Shown here: in pieces, positions 35,559-44,499 of the stretch
How positions within the stretch are numbered: position 1 is the first letter of the stretch
How the letters are laid out: the number at the start of each line of letters is the position of its first letter
From: Ktedonobacteria bacterium
Lineage (GTDB): Bacteria; Chloroflexota; Ktedonobacteria; Ktedonobacterales; JACDGC01
Direction: 5' to 3'
Assembly: GCA_027459785.1 (NCBI GenBank)
Contig: DAIDGU010000038.1
Coordinates: 31,906 to 95,905 of the forward strand
Length of the DNA: 64,000 nucleotides
The notes under the pieces: model-generated
The model's input: only the letters and a program-made list of their open reading frames with translations
Database searches by the model: none
Told to the model about the DNA's origin: nothing
Position numbers and translations under genes: made by a program

Positions 35559-35610
35559 CTTGACAACCCTGTATGACTATATGGTAATATAATCAATAGA
35601 GATTGTCAAG
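35559..35610. promoter_or_regulatory. Divergent promoter and ArsR operator candidate
   Basis: CTTGACAA (35559-35566) and TTGTCAAG (35603-35610) are perfect inverted copies, each containing a TTGACA -35 on opposite strands. They flank an AT-rich imperfect palindrome, TGACTATA (35574-35581) and TATAATCA (35588-35595), of ArsR-operator type. A TAATAT at 35585 could be the plus-strand -10 (19-bp spacing). One bound regulator would block both directions. Confidence 0.55.
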
Positions 35611-35649
35611 GGGGTGGCTACCACCCACCCCAGTTGCCCCAGAGGTGCT

Positions 35650-36027
35650 ATGCATCTCCGGCGGTTTAAGGAGAATCCTACTGTGGACTGGCTATTCGGC
35701 GGCTCCGGCAGCCGCATCCCTGCGATTTCCGTCCAAGATGCCTGGGAACGGTTGAGCAAAGAACAGGATCCGCCCGTTTTGGTTGACGTGCGCGAAACAT
35801 GGGAGTTTGGGCGCGGGCATGCACGCGGCGCACGGAACATTCCGCTGGGGCAGGTGATGCAACGCCTCAAGGAGATTCCCAAGGACCGCGATGTGCTGCT
35901 GATCTGCCAAAGCGGCAACCGCAGCGGCAACGCCGCTCACGCCTTGATGCAGGCAGGTTACACACGCATTTTCAATGTGAGCGGGGGGACCAACGCCTGG
36001 CGCTTACATCACCTACCCCTTGGCTAG
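35650..36027 (+). CDS. Single-domain rhodanese (sulfurtransferase)
   Basis: The 125-residue rhodanese has the active-site loop LLICQSGNRSGNAAHAL with the catalytic Cys, plus the CH2A/CH2B-type segments VLVDVRETWEFGRGHARGARNIPL and VSGGTNAWR. It transfers sulfane sulfur between thiols in the cytoplasm. I start at ATG 35650 after AGAGGTG; an upstream start at 35614 would add 12 unconserved residues. It shares the ArsR-controlled divergent promoter and precedes the persulfide-dioxygenase-like gene. Confidence 0.9.
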   Translation: MHLRRFKENPTVDWLFGGSGSRIPAISVQDAWERLSKEQDPPVLVDVRETWEFGRGHARGARNIPLGQVMQRLKEIPKDRDVLLICQSGNRSGNAAHALMQAGYTRIFNVSGGTNAWRLHHLPLG

Positions 36028-36202
36028 CAGAACGTGCGGAGCGAGTATCCCCTTCTATAAGGAAGACGATCCTGGCGCTCACGGTGCATCCGGTATCTTT
36101 AATGCCCATCGTGATGTAAGCTGCCGTCTTCCTATTCGTGGTGATTACGCAGACCCAGCGCCAGCGTTTCACCAACCAGCGACAGGCAAAGGAGGAGTTG
36201 CT

Positions 36203-37636
36203 ATGCCTATCGAGCAGTTCTATGTAGGTGGGTTAGGCCATCAATCCTATCTTGTCAGCGATCCAGAGAGCGGCCAGGCGGTGGTGATCGATCCGCGCCG
36301 CGACGGTGACATCTACCTGGAAGCGGCAGCGGCACAGGGCGTATGCATCACCCACATCCTCGAAACTCACATCCACAACGACTACGTGACCGGGGCGCGC
36401 GAATTGGCGGCCCGCACTGGCGCGCAGATCGTCACTAACGCCGCCGGCAATGTCGCTTATGCCGATCTCTCTGTGCGCGATCAAGATAAGATCACCGTCG
36501 GCTCGATCACTTTCACCGTGCTGGCGACTCCCGGCCACACCCCCGAACATGTCAGCTACGCGCTGACTGAGGCCGGCCAGGGGCAACCGACAGCGGTCTT
36601 CACCGGCGGCAGTATGCTCGTCGGCGGTGCAGGGCGCACTGATCTGCTGGGCGCGGGCATGACGCTGTCGCTGACGCGCGACCAATATCAGTCATTGCGC
36701 CGTCTGCTCACCACTCTGCCCGGCCAGGTTCTCGTTTATCCCACTCACGGGGCCGGCTCCTTTTGTGGGGCCAGCGCCATCACCCCTACGCGCTTCAGCA
36801 CCATTGCGCAAGAATGGCAGACTAACCCCGCCGCGACGGCGCCGAGCGAAGACGACTTCGTGCAACGGCAGATCGCTGGCTACGGTGCCTATCCGACCTA
36901 CTATGACTCCATGCACGCTATCAACCAACAAGGGCCACGTGTGTTAGGACACCTGCCAGCGCCACCGGCGCTTGCGCCGCAGGCGGTGCAGCAACGCCTG
37001 GCGGCGGGGACGCCCCTCGTCGATGGTCGCTCGCGCATCGCGTTCGCCGCCACGCACATCCCCGGCACCCTTAACATTGAGTTGAATGACGATTTCGCCA
37101 CCTATGTTGGCTGGGTGCTGCCCTTCAACGTGCCACTCATGGTGCTCGTTGAAGACGAGGCAGGCCGACGCGAGGCCGTGGTGCAACTCGTGCGCATTGG
37201 CTACGAGCAGATTGAAGGCTATGTGGCGGGCGGTATCACCGCCTGGGAAGCGGCGGCGCTGCCTACCGAACACTACGAACGCATCGACGTACCGGAGTTG
37301 GCGCAGCGCCTCCAGCATGGCGAGCCACTCACTGTGGTCGATGTGCGGAGGCCCGAAGAGTGGCAGGCGGGACATATCCCCGGCGCGATCCCTGCCCACC
37401 TGGGCGATCTGCCACAGTTGATCGAGGGGTTGCCCACCGCTACGCCGCTGGCCGTGATGTGCCGCACTGGGCAACGCGCCAGCATCGGTGCCAGCATGAT
37501 CGCGGCGTCAGGCCGCCCAGTGCTGGCCGTGCAGGGCGGGATGCCGGACTGGATCGCCGCCGGTTTGCCCAGTGAAACGGGTGAGATTGACCCCATGACC
37601 GTGCCACTCGATCCCGCGGTTCATGCGCATCCCTGA
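36203..37636 (+). CDS. Persulfide dioxygenase-like MBL protein with two rhodanese domains
   Basis: Residues about 1-235 are a metallo-beta-lactamase fold of the ETHE1/CstB kind, with ILETHIHNDYVTGARELA (iron ligands), LATPGHTPEHVSY and FTGGSMLVGGAGRTDL. Residues about 265-355 form a rhodanese fold without the catalytic Cys (LMVLVEDEAGRRE). Residues about 365-460 form a second rhodanese with an intact PLAVMCRTGQRAS loop. CstB-type fusions convert persulfides to thiosulfate or sulfite. The start ATG 36203 has AAAGGAGGAG 7 nt upstream. It would supply sulfite or thiosulfate for export by the TauE-type protein. Confidence 0.93.
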   Translation: MPIEQFYVGGLGHQSYLVSDPESGQAVVIDPRRDGDIYLEAAAAQGVCITHILETHIHNDYVTGARELAARTGAQIVTNAAGNVAYADLSVRDQDKITVGSITFTVLATPGHTPEHVSYALTEAGQGQPTAVFTGGSMLVGGAGRTDLLGAGMTLSLTRDQYQSLRRLLTTLPGQVLVYPTHGAGSFCGASAITPTRFSTIAQEWQTNPAATAPSEDDFVQRQIAGYGAYPTYYDSMHAINQQGPRVLGHLPAPPALAPQAVQQRLAAGTPLVDGRSRIAFAATHIPGTLNIELNDDFATYVGWVLPFNVPLMVLVEDEAGRREAVVQLVRIGYEQIEGYVAGGITAWEAAALPTEHYERIDVPELAQRLQHGEPLTVVDVRRPEEWQAGHIPGAIPAHLGDLPQLIEGLPTATPLAVMCRTGQRASIGASMIAASGRPVLAVQGGMPDWIAAGLPSETGEIDPMTVPLDPAVHAHP

Positions 37637-37778
37637 TACCTCACAATCATCACTATGCACGGTTGGTAGGGCGCGGGCGTACACTGTTCCCGTCATGACT
37701 ATTGCATGAACACGTTGCACATGCCAGGCATGCCCGGCTTTTTGAGCGCAGTGGCGCGCTCATGGGCAACCACGGGAG

Positions 37779-38100
37779 TTGACACTCCGCATGGGCTACA
37801 GCCGCAGCAGATTCTTGGTTCAGCCAGCGGACGTACCAGTGTCCCTCACAGGACACTGCCAGTGGTCCCTCTGTCCCCAAGCGTTTTATTGGTGCAAGAC
37901 CAACCTGTTGCCGTATGCCCGACGGTACAGCAAGGCGCGTGTTGCAGGAAGTCCGATCACCCGCTAGGGAGACAATGCTTCGGCTTGCGCCTCTTTTCGC
38001 CAGACTTCGTACTAGGTATAGCACAGCATCAGCACGAAATCAACCCCTGGTTAAAACCGACGCAAGCCCTTGCATCCGCACGCCCTCAAGGGACGGCGGC
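37779..38100 (-). pseudogene. Relic of an IS200/IS605-type element with a TnpB C-terminal tail
   Basis: On the minus strand a frame around 37780-37900 reads GTEGPLAVSCEGHWYVRWLNQES, which resembles the C-terminal tail of many TnpB proteins. It runs straight into a degenerate hairpin ending GCGGAGTGTCAA (37779-37814), the form of an IS605-family right end. A second hairpin at 38076-38099 (CCGC, then CCCTCAAGGG, then GCGG) could be the left end. The zinc-ribbon and RuvC residues of TnpB are absent, so the element is internally deleted. The recognition is from memory of these ends, and the assignment is tentative. Confidence 0.4.
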
Positions 38101-38189
38101 TTTACGGGCTATCTGTAAAACAGCGAATGTCCACATCCATAACCGGATATCAGCAAATCGTTATCGCAGGCGTGCAGCGCCGACACTGG

Positions 38190-38297
38190 TACGTCGGCTT
38201 GTTCCAGCACCAGAACATCGCGCCCTGCCCGCCCCAGATAGCAAGCGGCGATCAAGCCGTTATGGCCCGCGCCGACCACGATCACGCGCCCGCTATA
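38190..38297 (-). pseudogene. Duplicated 5' fragment of the FAD oxidoreductase gene
   Basis: This segment is about 95 percent identical by eye to 30590-30694, covering the first 36 codons or so (GRVIVVGAGHNGLIAACYLG and VLVLEQADVP). After VPVSALHAC the match ends and the frame continues into unrelated sequence. It is a broken copy of the gene at 29156-30697 and cannot encode an enzyme. Confidence 0.85.
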
Positions 38298-38378
38298 CAC
38301 TAGACAGACAGGTATATGCTAGAATACACACGTGTTCGTGCAGCACCGCTCTCCATCTCCCCAACGAGGTTCGTCCCC

Positions 38379-40271
38379 ATGTCGCCACCTTCCTGGACCG
38401 CTAGCGTCCATCATGATGGTTCACCGCGCTATGTCAGCACGCAAAGCGGCAACATCGGCACTGCGATCCAGTTGCGGCTGCGCGCCGGTTTAGCTGCGCC
38501 GATCCGGGCGGTGTTCCTGCGCACCTGCCCCGACGGCGAGCAGGCTATGACGCCCTTGCAGCGGCGCGCGGATGACGCCGCCTGCCAGTGGTGGGAAGGT
38601 GCCGTCACGCTGCTGACGCCGCGCACAAATTATCGCTTCCTGCTCAGCACCAGCGATGGCGTGTGGACGCTGAACGCCGCTGGTATACTGCGCCATACGC
38701 CCGGCGACCACGACGACTTCGTCCTGCTGGCGGATTATGCCGCGCCAGATTGGGTGCGGGAGGCCGTCTTTTACCAAATCTTTCCCGACCGCTTCTGTGA
38801 TGGCGAGCCGGCGAGCAACGTGCGTACCGGCGAATATACCGTGCATCGACACGCGACCGTCGCGCGCGAGTGGGGCGCGGAACCAGCGCGGCACGGCTCC
38901 GGCGGGGCGGGCAGCGCCGAGTTCTTCGGCGGCGACCTGCCTGGCATCACCCAACGGCTAGGCTACCTCAATGATCTCGGCGTCACGGCGCTGTATCTCA
39001 CGCCGGTCTTCGTCTCGCCCAGCAACCATAAGTACGATGTCGAGGACTTCGACCATGTCGATCCGCACTTCGGCGGCGATGCGGCGCTGGTGGCGTTGCG
39101 GCAAGCGTTGGATGCGCGCGGCATGCGGCTGATGCTGGATATCGTCCCCAACCATTGCAGCAACACGCATCCCTGGTTCCTGGCCGCTCAGGCCGATTCC
39201 CAGGCACCCACGGCGGAGTTTTTCTCGTTCGGCGCGGACTATCCGCATGGCTATGCCACATGGCTGAACGTGCGCAGCCTGGCTAAGTTGAACTATCGTA
39301 GCCAACGGCTGCGCGAGGTGATGTATGCCGGCTCGGATGCGATCATGCGTCGCTGGCTGCGCCCGCCCTATCGCATCGACGGCTGGCGCATGGATGTCGC
39401 CAATATGCTCGGTCGCCAGGGGACGACGCAGCTCGGCCATGCGGTCATCCAGGGCATCCGCGCGGCGGTGAAAGCGGAAGCGCCGGAGACGTATCTGCTG
39501 GGCGAAAACTTTTTCGATGGCACGCCGCAGTTGCAGGGCGACGAACTGGACGCCACGATGAATTACCAGGGCTTCATGTTCCCGGTGATGCGCTGGCTGG
39601 CCCCCGCCGATCCCGAACTCCTCGAAGGCCGCCCCTACGCCGATCCCGTCCCCCTGCCCACGGCAGCCGTCGCCGCGCAGTGGCACGCGAATCTGGCGGC
39701 GATCCCGTGGGTTGTCGCGCTGCAACAGTTCAATCTACTGGGCAGCCACGACACGCCGCGCGCCCTCACCGCGCTGGGCGGTGATAGCAATCGCCTGCGA
39801 GTCGCCGCCGCGCTGCTCTTCACCTTCCCCGGCGTCCCCTGCATCTTCTACGGCGATGAGGTCGGCCTAAGCGGCGGCCCTGCGCCCGCATGCCGCGTCT
39901 GCATGCCCTGGGAGCCGACGGCCTGGGATACCGATCTGCGCGCCTGGTATATGCAACTCATCGATCTGCGTCGCCACTCATCCGCCCTGCAAAGCGGCGG
40001 CTTCCAACTGTTGCTGGCGGCGGAACACACGCTGGCCTTCGCCCGCGAGGCACCCGGCGAACACCTGATCATCGTCGCCAAACGCGCGCCCGACGACATC
40101 ACCACGCTGCCCGTCGCGCCCGCCAGCCTGCCGGACGGCACGCGGCTGGACGAGATCATCACCAACCACGCCTCCACCGTCGCCGGCGGCCTGCTTCCCT
40201 TGCTGCCGCCGCGCGCCGGCGCTGATATCCAGATCTGGCGCGTGCTGCTGGATGAAGCGGATTGCGCATGA
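38379..40271 (+). CDS. Glycoside hydrolase family 13, maltodextrin glucosidase/neopullulanase-like
   Basis: The 630-residue protein has an N-terminal beta domain and a GH13 barrel. EAVFYQIFPDRFCDG opens the barrel, and MLDIVPNHCSN is region I. YRIDGWRMDVANM carries the nucleophile Asp, YLLGENFFDG the acid/base Glu, and LLGSHDTPRAL the third Asp. This combination resembles MalZ and cyclomaltodextrinase enzymes that hydrolyse short maltodextrins. No signal peptide is seen, so a cytoplasmic role is likely. With the GH57 glucanotransferase at 57-59 kb it could serve glycogen or maltodextrin turnover. The start ATG 38379 follows GAGG. Confidence 0.92.
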   Translation: MSPPSWTASVHHDGSPRYVSTQSGNIGTAIQLRLRAGLAAPIRAVFLRTCPDGEQAMTPLQRRADDAACQWWEGAVTLLTPRTNYRFLLSTSDGVWTLNAAGILRHTPGDHDDFVLLADYAAPDWVREAVFYQIFPDRFCDGEPASNVRTGEYTVHRHATVAREWGAEPARHGSGGAGSAEFFGGDLPGITQRLGYLNDLGVTALYLTPVFVSPSNHKYDVEDFDHVDPHFGGDAALVALRQALDARGMRLMLDIVPNHCSNTHPWFLAAQADSQAPTAEFFSFGADYPHGYATWLNVRSLAKLNYRSQRLREVMYAGSDAIMRRWLRPPYRIDGWRMDVANMLGRQGTTQLGHAVIQGIRAAVKAEAPETYLLGENFFDGTPQLQGDELDATMNYQGFMFPVMRWLAPADPELLEGRPYADPVPLPTAAVAAQWHANLAAIPWVVALQQFNLLGSHDTPRALTALGGDSNRLRVAAALLFTFPGVPCIFYGDEVGLSGGPAPACRVCMPWEPTAWDTDLRAWYMQLIDLRRHSSALQSGGFQLLLAAEHTLAFAREAPGEHLIIVAKRAPDDITTLPVAPASLPDGTRLDEIITNHASTVAGGLLPLLPPRAGADIQIWRVLLDEADCA

Positions 40272-40318
40272 TCGTATCATACCCGTTTCAGATGATTAGC
40301 ATGGATACCGGAGGATAG

Positions 40319-40340
40319 GGACAGACAGGAATGTCTGTCC
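40319..40340. repeat. REP-like hairpin, GGACAGACA stem with GGAA loop
   Basis: A perfect 9-bp stem, GGACAGACA/TGTCTGTCC, closes a GGAA tetraloop. The upstream 40 bp (TTTCAG, ATGGATACCGGAGGA) match those before the copy at 44579. Confidence 0.85.
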
Positions 40341-40396
40341 TACGGGGTGATAGAGTAATTACCCGAACACAGGTATTACGTTAGCAGGAGGCGGAC

Positions 40397-41515
40397 ATGA
40401 GTGAATTTCAACAGTATGAGTGGCAGGCGGTGGATCGCCCGCTCAGCACCGCCGAGCAGCATGCCGTCAACGCGCTTTCCAGCCACATCACCGTCAGTCC
40501 CGCCCACGCGCTGGTGACATATGACTGGGGCGCTTTCAAGCATGACGCCATCGACGTGCTGGAACAGTATTTCGATGCATTCTTGTATTATGCCAACTGG
40601 GGATCGCGCCAGCTCGCTTTCCGCTTTCCCCACGGCACGGTGGAGGCCGCCGCGCTCGCGCCCTACCTCGATGATGAGTTTGTGACGTTCACGTCCGGCA
40701 CGGACTATGACATCCTGAATATGGATTGGCAGGCAATGGAACCCGGCGATTATGAGATGGCGGCGTTGCTGGGGCCACTGGTGGGCTTGCGCCGCGAGAT
40801 CCAGCAGGGCGACTTGCGCGGGCTGTATATCGCCTGGATGGGGACGCAAAAACTCACTGCATGGAAGGACACGCCCGATGCCCCCTGGCATGAGCCGCCG
40901 CTACCGCCCGGCCTGGCCAGCCCCACAGCGGCCCAGCAGGCGCTGATCGCATTGCTGGAACTCGATCCGTTCCTGATACAAGCTGCTGGCGAGGGCAGCG
41001 CGCCTCTGGCAGAATACCAGGACGATTTCGCCGCATGGGTTCCCTTGCTTCCCGCCGCCGAGCAGCGCGACTATCTCGTGCGGCTGGCGCGCGGCGAAGT
41101 GGGGCTGGACCTGCGGCTGGCGCATCGGCTGCGCGCCCTGGGCCAAGCGCCGGACCCCACCCCCCCGGCAACGCCGCCCGCGCCCCGCACGCTCAGCGCG
41201 TTGCAGAAGCGCGCCACCGTTTTGCAGCGTGAGCACGATCAAGCGGAGAAGGAACGCATCCGGCGCGAACACATCGCCCGGCTGGAAAGCCTGGTGGGCC
41301 AGGAAGACCGCCTCTGGCACGCAGTGCATGAACTGCTGGCAAAGCCCGGCAGTGCGCGCTATGATAACGCTGTCGCGCAGATCATCACCCTGCGCGACCT
41401 CGCCCGTCATCAGCACCAGATGCCGATCTTCATGGAGCGGCTGCAAGATCTGGTGCAACAATACCAGAAGCGCACGAGTTTCATGCAGCGCCTGCGCGAA
41501 CAACGGCTCGTCTGA
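40397..41515 (+). CDS. Conserved-looking cytoplasmic protein of unknown function with coiled-coil tail
   Basis: This 372-residue soluble protein has an N-terminal region rich in aromatic and acidic residues (HALVTYDWGAFKHDAIDVLEQYFDAFLYYANWG, FVTFTSGTDYDILNMDW). A middle segment contains LRGLYIAWMG. A C-terminal part from about residue 265 onwards (LQKRATVLQREHDQAEKERIRREHIARLE) looks like a coiled coil. No catalytic motif is recognised. The start ATG follows AGGAGG. I have seen this architecture only as unnamed proteins; no function is assigned. Confidence 0.75.
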   Translation: MSEFQQYEWQAVDRPLSTAEQHAVNALSSHITVSPAHALVTYDWGAFKHDAIDVLEQYFDAFLYYANWGSRQLAFRFPHGTVEAAALAPYLDDEFVTFTSGTDYDILNMDWQAMEPGDYEMAALLGPLVGLRREIQQGDLRGLYIAWMGTQKLTAWKDTPDAPWHEPPLPPGLASPTAAQQALIALLELDPFLIQAAGEGSAPLAEYQDDFAAWVPLLPAAEQRDYLVRLARGEVGLDLRLAHRLRALGQAPDPTPPATPPAPRTLSALQKRATVLQREHDQAEKERIRREHIARLESLVGQEDRLWHAVHELLAKPGSARYDNAVAQIITLRDLARHQHQMPIFMERLQDLVQQYQKRTSFMQRLREQRLV

Positions 41516-41844
41516 ACAATTGCCATACCCGCCCTGAAAACACCCGTGAGCACGCGCAAAGAGGATTACTGCCCCTAGTATACACACGATAGGTACATAC
41601 AAAGCAAGCGCTAAATGCCAATACTCAGCCGATCTTTGCAGGAAATACATGGGTTATGCCTGTAAAACTAGATTCTATACGTTGATCATCTATGCGGGGC
41701 GGAATGTGTGGGATACCATTTGCTCCCTAATACCCCTTGCGGATAAAGATCGTGGTCAGCGGGGCATGACAGACAAGAAAGTCTGTCCTCCAGTGATAGC
41801 GTGATCGTCCGAATTGGGTATAACAACCACAGGATAAGGTGTGT
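41516..41844 (+). other. Intergenic stretch with one REP-like hairpin
   Basis: There is no gene here. Positions 41768-41787 form GACAGAC/GTCTGTC around AAGAAA, a diverged member of the REP-like family. The block at 41725-41740 is the reverse complement of CCGCAAGGGGTATTA seen near 44685. Confidence 0.6.
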
Positions 41845-42762
41845 ATGTCGAAACGTTTTACCTGGCTGCTCAGCTTCGTTAGTGCAGGGGCGCTGACCGC
41901 GCTCGTACTCGTCGGCTGCGGCTCGCCCTCATCCAGCACAGCATCATCCTCAACCAGCAGTACATCTTCGACCACTTCATCATCCACCACCACAGCGACA
42001 GCGACGGCAACCGCCGCGCCAACCGTCACCGCGTGTAACCAACTGCCCAACTTTGTGTCAGCTTCGCCAGTGGGTGATTTCTTCGGCATCCAGTTTCCAG
42101 CAAACACGGTCGCTGACGGGGTGATCCCGCCGACCGCTGCCGCCGGACAATTTCAAATCGTCGGAGCGAACTTCTGCACCAACAATTCCACGACCCAATT
42201 GACCGTCACCGGCGGTCACGGCTCGGTGTCGTTCTTAGCGGCGCTGCTCTTCGAGGGCTGGGCGCACGCGACCACCTTCCCCTTCGACGGCTATCTGCAA
42301 CAGGCATGCAGCACGGGGACGACTTGTTTCAGCAACACCGGCAACAATGATCAGCTTGCGGTGCAAAACATCACCGATAATGGGCATGGTGTGATCTCCT
42401 ATCGCCTGGTCTACGCCAGCGCGCCGACCACCCCAACCTGCAACAGCAATTTCACCTCCTCGCCCACGCCCGGTTTCTTCCCGTTCCTCACCGGCTTCAC
42501 GCCCCCGGTGCCACTGCCGCCACTCTCGCGCCTCAGTCCAGATAGCGCTGCCGGAATAGTGGGGACGGACATCTGTAGCGCCGGCACGGTCGCCAGCGTG
42601 ACGACCTTCATGACCCACTATCTCGCCGCTGCCGGCTATACCAAAGTCGCCAGCGATGGCCGCTGCGTTTACACCGCGGAATGTTGGACGAGCGCCAGCA
42701 GCGCGCTATCGTGGAACGTCACCGATCCAACGAACTGGCTGATCGCCTATCACCATTCGTGA
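41845..42762 (+). CDS. Lipoprotein of unknown function
   Basis: The 305-residue protein has a signal peptide with a clear lipobox, LVLVGC, at about residue 27, followed by a Ser/Thr-only linker of about 45 residues. The exported domain has cysteines in ACNQLP, GANFCTN, QQACSTGTTC, TPTCNSN, GTDICSAG and GRCVYTAECW, consistent with disulfides. No family is recognised. The start ATG 41845 follows AAGGTG. Confidence 0.8.
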   Translation: MSKRFTWLLSFVSAGALTALVLVGCGSPSSSTASSSTSSTSSTTSSSTTTATATATAAPTVTACNQLPNFVSASPVGDFFGIQFPANTVADGVIPPTAAAGQFQIVGANFCTNNSTTQLTVTGGHGSVSFLAALLFEGWAHATTFPFDGYLQQACSTGTTCFSNTGNNDQLAVQNITDNGHGVISYRLVYASAPTTPTCNSNFTSSPTPGFFPFLTGFTPPVPLPPLSRLSPDSAAGIVGTDICSAGTVASVTTFMTHYLAAAGYTKVASDGRCVYTAECWTSASSALSWNVTDPTNWLIAYHHS

Positions 42763-42879
42763 TCTTTTGGTGGACAAAACGTATGCGCCATATGTCTGTA
42801 GGGGCAGGGCATACGGCAACAGGCTGGCCGTTGCGTCAGTACCACGTTTGGGGGCAGCGGGGCCGCCGAACATTTGGCG

Positions 42880-43500
42880 CTAGCCGCTGCTGGCATGGCC
42901 CCAGAGGGGGTAGTCGATGCCGGCCAGGCGGTTGATGGCGATGGCTTGCAGGGCGAGCAACACAACGCCGAGCATCAGCACGCCAAGCTGCCAGGGCTTC
43001 GTCAGGATGCCGAGCGCGATGATCAGGGTTGTCGCGGCGGCGGGCGGGTGGGGGGCGCGCAGCAGCACCATCCCCGCCGGCGTCAGGAACATCGCCAGGC
43101 CGGCGGCGATCACACGCGGCCAGGTGACGCCCGTCATCGTGGCCGGTCCGGCCAGTGTCAGCCCCGTCACCACCAGGCTCAGGTAGCCCGCGACGACGCC
43201 GACGGCATGGCCGATGATCGTGTTGCGCGGCGAGGAACTGGCGGCACGCGGCTGATAGAAGCAGAGGAACGCCGTCGGGCCGAGCGAGGGGAAGACGAGC
43301 GGCGTGCGCGTCAGCGCCGCCACCACGGCGATGAGCGCGATGCTGAGGCAACCATTGATCCCGCTGAACAGCGCCAGCGTCGGCAACTTGGCATGATGCT
43401 TCAGCAGCCACGGTAGCCGCAGCCGCGTGAACAGCCCCCGCGTCACATCCACCATCTCGCCACCCAAGGGATGTTGCGGCGTCTCGCGCTGCATGGTCAT
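42880..43500 (-). CDS. HPP family membrane protein
   Basis: The 206-residue protein has four to five membrane helices and the family signature APHPPAAATTLIIALG, plus TPLVFPSLGPTAFLCFY and SSPRNTIIGHAVGVVAGYL. HPP proteins are integral membrane proteins, some of them linked to nitrite transport in plastids and cyanobacteria. The start ATG 43500 follows GAGGTGG. There is no operon partner. Confidence 0.9.
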   Translation of the reverse strand: MTMQRETPQHPLGGEMVDVTRGLFTRLRLPWLLKHHAKLPTLALFSGINGCLSIALIAVVAALTRTPLVFPSLGPTAFLCFYQPRAASSSPRNTIIGHAVGVVAGYLSLVVTGLTLAGPATMTGVTWPRVIAAGLAMFLTPAGMVLLRAPHPPAAATTLIIALGILTKPWQLGVLMLGVVLLALQAIAINRLAGIDYPLWGHASSG

Positions 43501-43571
43501 AGCCCACCTCGTTCCACAATACCAATCGGGGATCGGTGGTCTGTGTTGCATGCCGCGTGCCAGGGGATGAC

Positions 43572-43591
43572 GGCGGACAGGAATGTCCGCC
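43572..43591. repeat. REP-like hairpin, GGCGGACA stem variant
   Basis: GGCGGACA/TGTCCGCC closes GGAA. Compared with GACAGACA/TGTCTGTC, both changed pairs are compensated. Confidence 0.8.
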
Positions 43592-43620
43592 CCACGATAG
43601 AGGGGATGACGGCAGGGGGA

Positions 43621-44499
43621 TCAACCCTTGGCTGCGTCAGCTTGCAGCGGCACCAACACCGTCTCGGTCAGGCGCTGCGCCACCTGCTGGGGGTAAGGCG
43701 GGCGCAGGTTGAAGATGACATGCGTCGCGCCCGCGCCGATGTATTGCCGTGCCTGGGCGAGCGTGGCGGCGGGATTCGCCGGATCGAAGGCGAGCTGCAC
43801 CGAAATGGTGATGGCGTCGAAGTCGCGGCCCACCACCGCGCAATGTTCTTTCAGCACAGACAGCTTGTGTTGCAGCAGATCAACCGATCCGCCGACAAAG
43901 TTCCAGATGTCGGCATACTTCGCCGTCACGCGCAGGGTCTTGCGTTCGCCACTGCCGCCGATGACAAAAGGCGGATGAGGCTTTTGCACGGGTTTCGGCT
44001 CGCAATAGGCATCGTGCAACTGATAATATTTGCCTTCAAACGTCACCGTACGCTCCGTCCACAGGCGACGAATGACCTCGCAGGACTCGCCCAACCGCGC
44101 GATGCGCTCGCCCGGCGCGTAGAGTGGGATGCCATACGCCGAACTTTCCTCCTCGTTCCAGCCGGCCCCGATGCCGAAATCCAGCCGACCGTTGGAGATG
44201 ACATCCAGCGTCGCGCCGATCTTTGCCAGCACGGCGGGATGCCGATACGTGTTACCCGTCACCATCACGCCCACCCGTAGCCGCCGCGTCTGCGCGGCCA
44301 GCGCCGTCAGCACGGTCCAGCCTTCCAGGCACGGCCCATGATGGTCGGTGTCGCCTATGGGATAAAAATGGTCGAAGACCCAGGCATGCTCAATGAGGTC
44401 GATGCCGTCGGCCTCCTGCCACACCCGCAACATCTCGTCATAGGTCGTCAACTGCGGTGAGGTCTTGATGCCCAGCCGCAAAGGATGGGAGGTTGCCAT
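43621..44499 (-). CDS. LLM class F420- or flavin-dependent oxidoreductase
   Basis: The 292-residue luciferase-like protein contains WVFDHFYPIG, VGVMVTGNTYRHPAVLAKIGATLD, GRLDFGIGAGWNEEE and PHPPFVIGGSGERKTLRVTAKYAD, the signatures of bacterial F420-dependent LLM oxidoreductases. The substrate is unknown. It differs from the FGD-like protein at 15.8 kb in having the GAGWNEEE form. The region on both sides carries REP-like hairpins. Confidence 0.88.
   Translation of the reverse strand: MATSHPLRLGIKTSPQLTTYDEMLRVWQEADGIDLIEHAWVFDHFYPIGDTDHHGPCLEGWTVLTALAAQTRRLRVGVMVTGNTYRHPAVLAKIGATLDVISNGRLDFGIGAGWNEEESSAYGIPLYAPGERIARLGESCEVIRRLWTERTVTFEGKYYQLHDAYCEPKPVQKPHPPFVIGGSGERKTLRVTAKYADIWNFVGGSVDLLQHKLSVLKEHCAVVGRDFDAITISVQLAFDPANPAATLAQARQYIGAGATHVIFNLRPPYPQQVAQRLTETVLVPLQADAAKG

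Noticed and set aside
37706..38404. Plus-strand open frame of 232 codons in the scar region
   Set aside because: It crosses the antisense of both the TnpB-like tail and the duplicated gene fragment, so it is not a gene.
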